From assembly GCA_001825315.1 (NCBI GenBank), contig MHVR01000005.1, positions 5,761 to 46,179 of the forward strand: a stretch of 40,419 nt of DNA, written 5' to 3'. Every line of letters starts with the position of its first letter. Position 1 is the first letter of the stretch. Below, piece by piece: positions 6,874 to 14,819 of this stretch. The notes beneath the pieces are model-generated. The model ran no database searches and had not been told where the DNA came from. It saw nothing but the letters and a program-made list of their open reading frames with translations. Made by a program: the position numbers and the translations under genes. This stretch comes from Candidatus Zambryskibacteria bacterium RIFCSPHIGHO2_02_FULL_43_14. GTDB lineage: Bacteria; Patescibacteriota; Minisyncoccia; Phycocordibacterales; Zambryskibacteraceae.

Positions 6874-8517
6874 TTATTCGCGAGCAATATGAGATTCCAA
6901 GTACTCGAGGGTGCCGTTAACCTTTTTGCCGGGATTGAAAATATTTTGCGGATCGAAGATGTCTTTAGTTTTTTTAAAAAGCGCTAACACAGCAGGGCTA
7001 TACATTTTGCTCAAGTAAGGAGTGCGGATAATGCCATCGTTGTGCTCGCCAGTAATTGAGCCTTTGAATTCCCTTACCAGATCATAGAATTTATCTGAAA
7101 CAGCTAAAATCTTAGCCCGTTCACTTTTCTTCATCAGGTTCATGAGTGGAATGATGTGAAAATTGCCATTACCGGCGTGACCGGCGATGTTTGCTTCTAT
7201 GCCATGGTCTTTCAATATCTTAAGCGCTTTTGGCAGAAACTCCGGCATTCTCTCGGGCTTGATGCAGAAATCATCTACGAAGGGCGCGGTTCTCTTATTA
7301 TTGACGTGTTCGCGGAGTAGATTGAACGATTCCCTTCTCATAACCCAAAACTTGTTTTCTTCGGAATCTTTCTCTATCACTCTATGCCAGATATTAAATG
7401 ATTTTATTGCTTCAACAATTTTTCGAATTTTACTCTTTACTTCTTCTTCAGTCTCTTCGGCAATCTCAACAAGTACGACCAATTTAGGCAGACCGAGCAT
7501 CCTTGCTCCTATCAACATCTCTGGGATAAATTTTACGGCGAATGAAAGTAAACTATTGCCGGCTCTCTTGGCAATTTCCGGCATGAAGCGCAATCCCAAT
7601 TTAATGGTTTCTTCGTCAAATGTCTCTAAACTCTCCGGTTCATAGGGCAATACAGCCTTGACTACTTCCGGTAGTTCGTTCCACGATTTGAAAAATAGCG
7701 CCACCATATCGTGGTGTTGTTTTTCTGGAACCAGTTGAATTTTAGCTTCAGTCACAATACCCAGAGTGCCTTGAGAACCGACGAGTAATTTATTGAGATC
7801 AAAAATTTCTTCCCCCGTGTGCAAAGCTCGACTTTGCACATTCCAAAGATAATATCCTGCAGAGTTTTTCGAAACATCAGGTAGCGCCTCTTCTATTATC
7901 TCTTTATGTTCTTCTATTAAATTAAATAAATTTTTGTATAGATTACCTTCAAAATCTCCTTGCGCCATCTTCGCCTCCAACTCGACTTTACTAAGTGGTT
8001 TGACTACGTACTCATTGCCGTCAGAAAAAATTACCTTCATTTCCAAGACAAACTTTTCCATTTTACCGTAACGCAAAGTCTTCTCTCCCGCGCAATTATT
8101 GGCAATCATACCCCCTAGAGCGCATAAATTCTTAGAGGCCGGAAAACAAGGAAGAATGAGACCTTTGACAAGTGTTTGCTTTTCGAAGTCTCGATAGTAT
8201 GCGCCCGGTTGCACTACGATATTTACCCCGTGGGACTCACCTATATGGTTCATATGTTTGGTTACATCAGCGATAATAGATTCATTGAGTGGTCCGCCGG
8301 TCATATCGGAGCCAGCAGCTCTCATAGTTAACGAGTGACTAGGATTTTCTCTAATCCATGTAACCAACGCTTTCAGATCTTCGGCATCTTTCGGGAACAC
8401 TACAAGTTCCGGCCTGACTTCAAAGAGACTTGCATCTCGCGAATATGTCCTAAGCGTTACCTCATCGTCTGCCACCTCTCCCTTAAAAAATTTCTTGATT
8501 TCCTCTGCTAGTCTCAT
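6874..8517 (-). CDS. FAD-binding oxidase/dehydrogenase, GlcD / D-lactate dehydrogenase type
   Basis: A 547-aa flavoprotein. The N-terminal FAD_binding_4 domain covers residues ~35-220 (ELVVFPKDAEDLKALV, TMRAAGSDMTGG, CALGGMIANNCAGEKTLRYGKM). The FAD-oxidase C domain runs ~255-535, with GSQGTLGIVTEAKI before it and HAGNGNFHIIPL plus GEHNDGIIRTPYLS near the end. Such enzymes oxidise D-lactate, glycolate or similar 2-hydroxy acids. The iron-sulfur/CCG extension of larger relatives is absent. Its ATG overlaps the fba stop (ATGA), so it is expressed with the aldolase. A 23-bp palindrome is built into the coding sequence at 7818-7840, in a loop just before the GSQGTLG motif. Confidence 0.85.
   Translation of the reverse strand: MRLAEEIKKFFKGEVADDEVTLRTYSRDASLFEVRPELVVFPKDAEDLKALVTWIRENPSHSLTMRAAGSDMTGGPLNESIIADVTKHMNHIGESHGVNIVVQPGAYYRDFEKQTLVKGLILPCFPASKNLCALGGMIANNCAGEKTLRYGKMEKFVLEMKVIFSDGNEYVVKPLSKVELEAKMAQGDFEGNLYKNLFNLIEEHKEIIEEALPDVSKNSAGYYLWNVQSRALHTGEEIFDLNKLLVGSQGTLGIVTEAKIQLVPEKQHHDMVALFFKSWNELPEVVKAVLPYEPESLETFDEETIKLGLRFMPEIAKRAGNSLLSFAVKFIPEMLIGARMLGLPKLVVLVEIAEETEEEVKSKIRKIVEAIKSFNIWHRVIEKDSEENKFWVMRRESFNLLREHVNNKRTAPFVDDFCIKPERMPEFLPKALKILKDHGIEANIAGHAGNGNFHIIPLMNLMKKSERAKILAVSDKFYDLVREFKGSITGEHNDGIIRTPYLSKMYSPAVLALFKKTKDIFDPQNIFNPGKKVNGTLEYLESHIARE
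7818..7840. repeat. 23-bp palindromic element inside the FAD oxidase gene
   Basis: TGTGCAAAG-CTCGA-CTTTGCACA has perfect 9-bp arms. A near-identical palindrome lies at 21378-21400 between groES and secG. Here it is read in frame as part of VQSRALH in a variable loop. It looks like a dispersed palindromic repeat tolerated in coding sequence. Confidence 0.7.
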
Positions 8518-9362
8518 AATTTATTAAAAAGTTTGAGTTTGGCGGTGACAATTTTTTTCATTTCCGCCACTCCTTCCGCCATAAATTTATAAGGCGCCAA
8601 TTCGTCTGAACTTAACCCTTTCTCTATCCCCTTTTTGTACGCAACTCTAAGTTCGGTATTGATATGCACAATTCGTATACCAGCATTAATTGCTTCCAAC
8701 ACCTCTTCATCGGTGTTGCCGGAGGCGCCGTGAAGAACCATCGGTATTGTTACAACTTTAGCCAAATCTTTTATCCGTTGAATATTTAATTTTGGCTCAC
8801 CCGAGCGGACTAAACCGTGAATATTACCAACCGAAGGCGCGAAAAGATCCACCAATGTCTCGTTTATAAACCTCTTGGCATCTTCCGGCGTAGTTTGGGT
8901 CTTTTCCGATACTCCTTCCGGAATTTCGTCTCTAAACATTGAACCTGATCCGATAAATCCAAGTTCTCCTTCGACTAACATATCCGGATGCTTTGCTCTG
9001 GCATAATTCACTACTTCCTTGGTCATAGTCACATTTTCAAAGAAAGGTTTCTCCGCCCCATCGATAATGACTGAGTCGAAGTGAGCATCAATTGCCTCTT
9101 TCGAAGCTTCAACAGAATATGTATGGTCGGCGTTTAAAAAGATTGGTTCTCCCTGATCCTTTTTCGCCTGCACTAGTACCTTAATTTCCGCTACACCAAG
9201 AAAGCTTCTTTCTTTCTCCGAAACACCAATGATGACCGGCACGGCGAGCTCTTGAGCTGATTCCGTGACCGCCTTAAATCCTTCTGAATCCGAGACATTG
9301 AAGTGCCCTATAGCAACTTGTTTCTCTTCGGCCCATGCGAGGTATTCCCTTAAACTTTTCAT
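8514..9362 (-). CDS. fba: Class II fructose-bisphosphate aldolase
   Basis: Cleaves fructose-1,6-bisphosphate to dihydroxyacetone phosphate and glyceraldehyde-3-phosphate, using zinc. Motifs (numbered from the chosen start, 282 aa): GHFNVSDSEGFKAV near residue 20, NADHTYS with the zinc/catalytic HD pair, SVIIDGAEKPFFENV, VEGELGFIGSGS, GNIHGLV and LHGASGNTDEEV (later His ligands). The ORF track begins at 9497, but ATG 9362 (MKSLREYLAWAEEKQ) is chosen: the upstream 45 codons have no family similarity and run into the divergent gene, and a -10 box points to 9363. Confidence 0.9.
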   Translation of the reverse strand: MKSLREYLAWAEEKQVAIGHFNVSDSEGFKAVTESAQELAVPVIIGVSEKERSFLGVAEIKVLVQAKKDQGEPIFLNADHTYSVEASKEAIDAHFDSVIIDGAEKPFFENVTMTKEVVNYARAKHPDMLVEGELGFIGSGSMFRDEIPEGVSEKTQTTPEDAKRFINETLVDLFAPSVGNIHGLVRSGEPKLNIQRIKDLAKVVTIPMVLHGASGNTDEEVLEAINAGIRIVHINTELRVAYKKGIEKGLSSDELAPYKFMAEGVAEMKKIVTAKLKLFNKL

Positions 9363-9393
9363 TCTTATAATTCTATCATGATATACTTTCCGT
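9363..9393. promoter_or_regulatory. 31-bp divergent promoter region (fba / PfkB kinase)
   Basis: The two start codons are only 31 bp apart. On the plus strand TATACT (9382-9387) puts +1 exactly at the A of ATG 9394. On the minus strand TAGAAT (9375-9370) puts +1 at 9363, one base before the fba ATG. A TATAAT on the plus strand (9366-9371) is an alternative with a ~16-nt leader. The two polymerase footprints overlap, so transcription is probably mutually exclusive at any moment. Confidence 0.55.
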
Positions 9394-10380
9394 ATGCATG
9401 ACTTCATAGCCATTGGTGATATTGTGACTGATGCGTTTATTAAACTCAAAGATGCGAGTGTCTCTTGTGATATCAATCGCGAGCATTGCACTATCACTAT
9501 GGCTTTCGGGGATAAGATTCCTTATGAATCGGTGGAAGTGGTGAGGGCTGTTGGCAATAGTTCGAATGCCGCTGTCTCGGCAGCTCGGCTTGGACTTAAG
9601 AGCGCTCTGGTCACCAACATGGGAGATGACCAGAATGGCGTGGAGTGTCTTGAGAGTCTAAAAAAAGATGGCGTAGTGACAGACTTTATCTCTATTCATC
9701 AAGGCAAGGAAACAAATTATCACTATGTGCTTTGGTATGAAGATGACCGCACTATCTTGGTCAAACATCAGGAATATGACCGGATTTTCCCGGACGTAGG
9801 CAATCCTAAATGGCTTTACCTTTCTTCTCTCGGGGGAGATACTCTCGGCTACCAAAAACAGGTTGTTGAATTTATTAAAAATCATCTTGATATCTCCCTT
9901 GCCTTCCAGCCGGGCACTTTCCAAATACAACTAGGGAAAGATGAGCTGAAAGATATTTACGCTCGCACCAATATTTTCTTTTGTAACATAGAAGAAGCCG
10001 AAAGAATTTTAGGTCTTAATACGTTGGGGACTGCAGAATTATTAAAACGTATACATGAACTTGGGCCAAAGATTGTAATTATCCATGATGGGCCAAAAGG
10101 TGCTTACGCGTTTGATGGACAGAATATGTGGTACCAGTCGGCATATCCCGACCCAAAACCGCCGTTCGAACGCACCGGCGCCGGAGACGCGCTTGCCTCC
10201 ACCACAGTAGCGGCTCTCTCTTTAGGTAAAGATCTGGAAACGGCTCTAAAGTGGGGTATGATTAATGCCATGTCGGTGGTCCAGCAAGTCGGCGCCCAAA
10301 AAGGCCTTCTCACTCGCTCTCAAATCAACGAGTACTTAAAAAACGTATCTGAAAGCTTTCAGGTCAAGAAGTTGGATTAA
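9394..10380 (+). CDS. PfkB/ribokinase family carbohydrate kinase
   Basis: A 328-aa sugar or nucleoside kinase. Family features are an N-terminal IGDIVTDAFI strand, the GNSSNAAVSAARLGLKS segment that resembles the first PfkB signature (residues ~51-67), VIIHDGPKGAY, and the second signature with anion hole and catalytic Asp in FERTGAGDALAST (~residues 257-269). The substrate cannot be told by eye. It sits divergent from fba and tail-to-tail with transketolase (6 bp apart), so a role in sugar phosphate entry to glycolysis or the pentose pathway is plausible. Confidence 0.85.
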   Translation: MHDFIAIGDIVTDAFIKLKDASVSCDINREHCTITMAFGDKIPYESVEVVRAVGNSSNAAVSAARLGLKSALVTNMGDDQNGVECLESLKKDGVVTDFISIHQGKETNYHYVLWYEDDRTILVKHQEYDRIFPDVGNPKWLYLSSLGGDTLGYQKQVVEFIKNHLDISLAFQPGTFQIQLGKDELKDIYARTNIFFCNIEEAERILGLNTLGTAELLKRIHELGPKIVIIHDGPKGAYAFDGQNMWYQSAYPDPKPPFERTGAGDALASTTVAALSLGKDLETALKWGMINAMSVVQQVGAQKGLLTRSQINEYLKNVSESFQVKKLD

Positions 10381-10386
10381 ATTACC

Positions 10387-11373
10387 TTAGCGTTTTAAGA
10401 TTTTGTTGACTGCTTTTATAATACTTTTTATACCCATGCCGTAGTGTTCAATCAGTTCTTCCGGAGTGCCGGACTGGCCGAATTGGTCGTCTACTCCTAT
10501 AAATTCTATCGGGACCGGGAAATTTTTAGCTAGACACTCTGCTACCGCGGAACCCATACCACCTCTTATCTGATGTTCTTCTACTGTAATGATTTTGCCA
10601 GTCCTTTTAGCAAAAGCCGTGAGAGTCTTTTCGTCAAGAGGTTTTATAGTCGAGAGATTCATTACTTCTACTTGAATTCCTTTCCCTTCCAGCTCTTTGG
10701 CTACTATGAGAGCTTTATGGAGAAGTGCGCCGGTGGCAACAATACCCGCTTGAGGTTTATCAGACTGCCAATAAATTTGGGCCTTTCCTATTTCAAAAGG
10801 AGTAGTTGCAGTTGTCATTACGGGTGTCTTTTCGCGAGCTAAACGTATATAGACTGGAGTGCCAGTGTCTACGCTCGCGATAGTCGCTTTCTTTGCCTCG
10901 AGAACATCACATGGAGAAATTACTATCATGCGAGGAAGCACTCTGGTAATAGCAATATCTTCAATGGCTTGGTGCGTGCCGCCATCGGGTCCGACCGAGA
11001 TACCGGCATGCGAGCCGGCAATCTTGACCGGCCTGTCGTTATAACAAATAGTGGTGCGAATTTGTTCCCAATTTCTGCCGGGACTAAACATGGCGTAGGA
11101 ACTTATGAAAGGAATCTTGCCCATGGCCGCAAGCCCTGATGCCACGGAAGCGAGATTCTGTTCAGCCACTCCCATTTGGATAAAGCGATTCGGAAACTTT
11201 TCGCTAAAGAGGTTCATTTTAGTAGATTCTGTCAAATCAGCGCAAAGTCCCACTACTCGCAAATCTTTCTCCCCCGCTATCAAAAGTCCTTCACCGAATC
11301 CTTGGCGGATTGGCATTTGTTCGATTTTCTCATCGAACATCTTCATGTTCAGTTTTAAATTAGGATTGAGCAT
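10387..11373 (-). CDS. Transketolase, C-terminal subunit
   Basis: A 328-aa protein holding the pyrimidine-binding and C-terminal domains of transketolase: GLCADLTESTKMNLFSEKFPNRFIQMGVAEQNL (the Glu of VAEQN activates thiamine diphosphate), SYAMFSPGRNWEQIR, HAGISVGPDGGTHQ and the C-terminal GKIITVEEHQIRGGMGSAV. It works with the N-terminal subunit encoded just upstream (22 nt). The split arrangement is common in archaea and many bacteria. It ends 6 bp from the convergent PfkB kinase gene with no terminator hairpin between. Confidence 0.93.
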   Translation of the reverse strand: MLNPNLKLNMKMFDEKIEQMPIRQGFGEGLLIAGEKDLRVVGLCADLTESTKMNLFSEKFPNRFIQMGVAEQNLASVASGLAAMGKIPFISSYAMFSPGRNWEQIRTTICYNDRPVKIAGSHAGISVGPDGGTHQAIEDIAITRVLPRMIVISPCDVLEAKKATIASVDTGTPVYIRLAREKTPVMTTATTPFEIGKAQIYWQSDKPQAGIVATGALLHKALIVAKELEGKGIQVEVMNLSTIKPLDEKTLTAFAKRTGKIITVEEHQIRGGMGSAVAECLAKNFPVPIEFIGVDDQFGQSGTPEELIEHYGMGIKSIIKAVNKILKR

Positions 11374-11395
11374 TATTTATAGTGAGTTTATCGAA

Positions 11396-12289
11396 CTATT
11401 GGTGTTCTGATTTTATTTCACCGCCGAGGGTGCGCAATTCCGCCAGAGCCACCGCTCCCTGTTTGTCAGCCGGCACTTTATCGGTCGGGCCAAGGCCCGG
11501 CGGATTGCCGTGCCAACGGTAGTCACGTTCGAATTCGGGAACGCCTTTGCCGGCAATAGTGTGAGCGATAATAATAGTTGGTTTGCCAAATACCGCTTTG
11601 GCCGCCTCGAACGCATCAGCAATTTCTTCTATATTGTGCCCATCTATCTCGATGACGTGCCAGTTCCACGCGCGCCATTTGTCGGAGAGTGACTCTAACG
11701 GCATGACATTTTCTGTGTAGCCGTCTATTTGGATATTGTTTCTATCTATAACAGCAGTGAGATTATGAAGTTTTTCTTTACCGGCAAGCATAGCCGCTTC
11801 CCAAGTCTGCCCACACTCAAGTTCACCGTCCGAAAGAAGCGTGTAAACGCGTCGATCGCTTGTTAGACCGTGATCAATTTTATCTGCAAGAGCCATGCCG
11901 ACAGCTTGAGAAAGTCCGGAACCCAGCGGGCCCGAACTGGTTTCAAGCATTGGTAAAAAATCCCGGTGCGGATGCCCTTGCAGGCGCGAGCCGAATTTGC
12001 GTAAAGTTTTTAGTTCTTCAACTGGGAAATAGCCGGCATGAGCCATGGCTGAATAGAGCACCGGGCAAATGTGACCATTGGAGAGTACTAGTCTGTCCCG
12101 CTCTGGCCAATCGGGCTTTTTAGAATTATGTCTCAAAGTATGGAAAAAAAGCACGGTAAAGATATCAGCCATATCCAAGGATCCGGCGGTATGTCCAGAA
12201 CCGGCGGCGATGAGTGATTCGATAAGCGAAATTCTGATATCATTCGCCTTCTCTTTCAGTTCAATTATTCTTTCATCAATGAATTCCAT
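11396..12289 (-). CDS. Transketolase, N-terminal subunit
   Basis: A 297-aa thiamine-diphosphate-binding subunit: AGSGHTAGSLDMADI near residue 30, GHICPVLYSAMA, SSGPLGSGLSQAVGMALADK and the ThDP/Mg motif SDGELECGQTWEAAM...DRNNIQIDG (GDG-N type). With the C-terminal subunit it transfers two-carbon units in the non-oxidative pentose phosphate pathway. The start lies 25 nt inside the end of rpe, indicating translational coupling. Confidence 0.94.
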   Translation of the reverse strand: MEFIDERIIELKEKANDIRISLIESLIAAGSGHTAGSLDMADIFTVLFFHTLRHNSKKPDWPERDRLVLSNGHICPVLYSAMAHAGYFPVEELKTLRKFGSRLQGHPHRDFLPMLETSSGPLGSGLSQAVGMALADKIDHGLTSDRRVYTLLSDGELECGQTWEAAMLAGKEKLHNLTAVIDRNNIQIDGYTENVMPLESLSDKWRAWNWHVIEIDGHNIEEIADAFEAAKAVFGKPTIIIAHTIAGKGVPEFERDYRWHGNPPGLGPTDKVPADKQGAVALAELRTLGGEIKSEHQ

Positions 12290-12822
12290 ATTTCTCTAAA
12301 ATGAGATCCTATGACAAGTCTGTCAGCGCCTGCTTCTTGAAGCTCTTTGAAATTATTCAAATCTATTCCCCCGTCAACACTTATTGGAAGATGTGGGAAC
12401 TTTTTCTTTACCTCTCTTATTCTATCAAAAATTCTTGCATCAAACGGGTGCCCTTGGTGCCCTATCTCCTTTATAGACATAAGGTGGACGAAATCCACAA
12501 AATCAAGAAACGGCGCAAATTCATCTACAGATTTGTCAATTTCTACACCCAACCCTACTTCTGCATGGTCGCGACATTTCACAATACTTTCGTCCGTTTT
12601 ATGAACAATTATTCTCTTTACTCCCCTCTCTACCCAGCGGTCGACAATCTCTTCTGGAGATTCAACCATCAAGTGTGCTTCGAAATCCTTAGCTATCGGT
12701 GCCCAAATATCTTCTTCAAGTACATCGAGATGCACAAATGGAATTTCAAGTGGTAAAGCCAATGTCTTCGTTAAGAAATCTTCAACATCCTTTGGTAGTA
12801 TGGCGGGTATGATCTCGTTCAT
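12265..12822 (-). CDS. rpe: Ribulose-phosphate 3-epimerase-like protein, short
   Basis: A 185-aa TIM-barrel protein; usual Rpe is ~215-225 aa. The metal/catalytic HxD appears in FVHLDVLEED, the second His in EAHLMV, then IIVHKTDE, the FVHLMSIKEIGHQGHPFD segment in place of the usual VMTVNPGFGGQ, and ISVDGGIDLNN with the catalytic Asp. The barrel is trimmed and the phosphate loop atypical, so specificity is less certain. The operon context (rpiB, transketolase) supports the epimerase role. Its ATG overlaps the rpiB stop. Confidence 0.8.
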   Translation of the reverse strand: MNEIIPAILPKDVEDFLTKTLALPLEIPFVHLDVLEEDIWAPIAKDFEAHLMVESPEEIVDRWVERGVKRIIVHKTDESIVKCRDHAEVGLGVEIDKSVDEFAPFLDFVDFVHLMSIKEIGHQGHPFDARIFDRIREVKKKFPHLPISVDGGIDLNNFKELQEAGADRLVIGSHFREIWNSLMKE

Positions 12823-13316
12823 CGCTTGTCTATTTTTTCTATACGTCTTTTATGCCTCTCATCTCCTGAAAATGGAGTTTCTAACCAATCTTTCACTGCT
12901 GATTTTGCTTCATCCTCACTTAAGAATCTCGCTCCAAGAGATAGTATATTTGAATCATTATGACCTCTTGAATTTTTAATTATTGATGTTTCTCCTCTAC
13001 TTGGGGCGTAATACTCTACGGCTCTGACATTTTTAAATCTATTTGCACACATCGCCTCACCCTGCCCAGAACCACCTAAAACAATTCCTCTATAATTGGG
13101 ATTTTTAGAAATTTCTTCAGCTACTTGGATAATAAAATCAGGATAATCATCAGTTTTGTTGTATTCAAACGCGCCTTTATCTTCTACTTCATAACCAAGC
13201 TCTTTCAAAAAAGGAACTAATTTTTCCTTAAGTTCAAATCCGGCATGGTCAGAACCGATAAAAATTTTTCCGCCAAAGGCGGACCCGCCTCTGGCGGGCA
13301 TGTCCTGATTATTCAT
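12819..13316 (-). CDS. rpiB: Ribose-5-phosphate isomerase B
   Basis: A 165-aa RpiB/LacA-type isomerase: KIFIGSDHAGFELKEKL, the VLGGSGQGEAMCANRFKNVRA phosphate-binding loop, and HNDSNILSLGARFL. In place of the Cys base of the E. coli type there is Glu in GQGEA, as in mycobacterial-type enzymes. The first ~16 residues (MNNQDMPARGGSAFGG) are not part of the fold; ten of them are encoded by a double palindromic repeat inserted in frame. It overlaps the gapA stop by 8 nt. Confidence 0.92.
   Translation of the reverse strand: MNNQDMPARGGSAFGGKIFIGSDHAGFELKEKLVPFLKELGYEVEDKGAFEYNKTDDYPDFIIQVAEEISKNPNYRGIVLGGSGQGEAMCANRFKNVRAVEYYAPSRGETSIIKNSRGHNDSNILSLGARFLSEDEAKSAVKDWLETPFSGDERHKRRIEKIDKR
13269..13298. 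repeat. Twin 15-bp palindromes inserted in frame in rpiB
   Basis: TCCGCCAAAGGCGGA (13269-13283) is immediately followed by CCCGCCTCTGGCGGG (13284-13298). Each has perfect 6-bp arms around 3 bp. The 30-bp unit encodes exactly ten residues (PARGGSAFGG, minus strand) between the start and the first beta strand of RpiB. It is strongly GC-rich against AT-rich surroundings. It looks like a mobile palindromic element that has been accommodated in frame. Confidence 0.75.
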
Positions 13317-14310
13317 GTTTGATATGTTGCCCTAGCTTTATAACATGATTGACTAATGTATAGGCATACCCCATCTCATTGTCATACCATGCCACGACTT
13401 TTACCAAAGTGCCTCCAACGACTCTCGTCATATTTAGGTCCGCTATCGAACCGTAAGTACTTCCGAGGATGTCGGAAGACACAAGTTCCTCTTCTGTAAC
13501 GGTAAAAACTCCTTCCCATCTTTTCTCACCGGCTGCCTTTTTTAAGATTGAATTAATTTCTTCGACGCTTGTTTCTCTCTTTGCGATGAACGTGACATCC
13601 ACTATTGAGCCGGCCGCTACCGGTACCCGCATAGAAATACCGTCAAAGAGTCCTTGAAGTTTGGTAAAGGCTTTAGTCACAGCAATGGCCGCGCCGGTCG
13701 AAGACGGCACGATATTTGCCGCCGCCGCGCGCCCTTCCCGAAAACCTCTCTTGGAGGGGCCGTCTACCAAAGATTGTGAGGCGGTATAACCATGCGTGGT
13801 GTTTAGAAGCGCTTTCTCAATACCGAGGGCTTCGTCAAGAATGGCTATTAAAGGACTGCCGGCGTTAGTCGTACAAGAAGCGTTGGAAGTAATCTGGCAG
13901 GTAGCAAGCTTCTCTTCGTTTACTCCCATTAATACCGTGGCCCCCTCGATTTCTGGTATCGGTTCGTCTTTCATAGGTGCGGTTACCACTACCCTTTTGG
14001 CGCCGGCATCCAGATGCGCCTTCGCTCCGGCATAGGTAGTAAAAAAGCCCGTTGATTCAACAGCTATATCTATGTCGAATTCTTTCCATGGCAGTTTTGA
14101 AGGATTTTTTTCTTGTAGGAATTTAACGTCAAACTTACCATTCCATTTTCCATAAACGGTGTCGTGTCTTAAGAGATACTCAATATTTTCTCGGTCACCA
14201 AGATCATTGATTGCGACCACTTCAATCTCTGGACATTCTATAGCTAATTTATAAAAAGCCCTACCAATCCTCCCTGCGCCGTTTATTGCCACTCTGGTTA
14301 CTTTTGTCAT
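13309..14310 (-). CDS. gapA: Glyceraldehyde-3-phosphate dehydrogenase
   Basis: A 333-aa enzyme oxidising glyceraldehyde-3-phosphate with NAD(P) and phosphate. Rossmann start VAINGAGRIGRAFYKLA, catalytic Cys in SNASCTTNAGSPLIAIL (usual NCLAP replaced by NAGSPL), His in LLNTTHGYTASQ, then SLVDGPSKRGFREGRAAAANIVPSSTGAA and the C-terminal WYDNEMGYAYTLV. It is first in the operon gapA-rpiB-rpe-transketolase. An extended -10 TGTTACAAT places +1 one base before the ATG. Confidence 0.96.
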   Translation of the reverse strand: MTKVTRVAINGAGRIGRAFYKLAIECPEIEVVAINDLGDRENIEYLLRHDTVYGKWNGKFDVKFLQEKNPSKLPWKEFDIDIAVESTGFFTTYAGAKAHLDAGAKRVVVTAPMKDEPIPEIEGATVLMGVNEEKLATCQITSNASCTTNAGSPLIAILDEALGIEKALLNTTHGYTASQSLVDGPSKRGFREGRAAAANIVPSSTGAAIAVTKAFTKLQGLFDGISMRVPVAAGSIVDVTFIAKRETSVEEINSILKKAAGEKRWEGVFTVTEEELVSSDILGSTYGSIADLNMTRVVGGTLVKVVAWYDNEMGYAYTLVNHVIKLGQHIKHE

Positions 14311-14313
14311 ACC

Positions 14314-14757
14314 TCAAATTGTAACATATTGGCCTATGTCGATGCGATATTTATCGCTAAAGCCGGCCGGAAGTTCTAAAACGTATTTTACCACCTGATT
14401 GGGATAGAAAATTTGCGGGAAAGTTTCAGGCGAGACTTGTTTTTCTATGCCGACAATTTGCCACTCCTCATTAATCCAAACGATATCTATAGGAAAGTTC
14501 ATATTTTTCATCCAAAAACCGTATTGCGCCGGATTATCGAATATGAAAAGCATGCCGGTGCCCTCCGGAAAGATTTTTCTTTCTGACAAACCCTTAGCGC
14601 GTTTTTCCAGAGTGTCGGCGACCTCTGCTATTACGCTGACACTATTTATTTTTATGATTTTAGTCTGATTTGTTCCAAGTAAAGATTCTTGGAAAAATAA
14701 AAACATCGAGCCGAATATAATTATCAATCCTATAATTAGAAAAAATGTATTCTTCAC
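14314..14757 (-). CDS. DUF192 family exported protein
   Basis: DUF192 domain at the C-terminus (VIAEVADTLEKRAKGLSERK, GTGMLFIFDNPAQYGFWMKNMNFPIDIVWI, VKYVLELPAGF), preceded by a hydrophobic signal/anchor (FFLIIGLIIIFGSMFLFF). The function of DUF192 is unknown; members are secreted or periplasmic. The ORF track starts at 14802, but those codons cover a transcription terminator. GTG at 14757 (VKNTFFLII, 147 aa) is preferred, with TATACT seven bases upstream. Confidence 0.85.
   Translation of the reverse strand: MKNTFFLIIGLIIIFGSMFLFFQESLLGTNQTKIIKINSVSVIAEVADTLEKRAKGLSERKIFPEGTGMLFIFDNPAQYGFWMKNMNFPIDIVWINEEWQIVGIEKQVSPETFPQIFYPNQVVKYVLELPAGFSDKYRIDIGQYVTI
14318..14326 (-). promoter_or_regulatory. 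Extended -10 promoter of the gapA operon
   Basis: TGT-TACAAT on the minus strand (14326-14318). The predicted start at 14311 is one base before ATG 14310. GAGG lies only 2 nt from the ATG, too close to serve as a Shine-Dalgarno sequence. Confidence 0.55.
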
Positions 14758-14769
14758 GGTTCTAAGTAT

Positions 14770-14799
14770 AACAAAAAAGCCCCGAAGGGCTTTTTTGTT
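14770..14799 (-). terminator. Rho-independent terminator after the RRM gene
   Basis: AAAAAAGCCC-TTCG-GGGCTTTTTT read on the minus strand: a GC stem with A-rich and T-rich flanks, symmetric enough to work both ways. It lies 20 bp after the RRM gene. A second small hairpin (AATCCACC/GGCGGATT) spans 14801-14821 between them. Confidence 0.85.
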
Positions 14800-14819
14800 C
14801 AATCCGCCTCAACGGTGGA

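Noticed and set aside
8514-9497. Longer fba ORF starting at 9497
   Set aside because: The first 45 codons are antisense to the PfkB kinase start and lack family similarity; a -10 box points to ATG 9362.
12301-12756. 151-aa plus-strand ORF rich in aromatic residues
   Set aside because: Antisense shadow of rpe; no start signals or recognisable domain.
14314-14802. Longer DUF192 ORF starting at 14802
   Set aside because: The first 15 codons are the terminator hairpin of the RRM gene; GTG 14757 with TATACT upstream is a better start.
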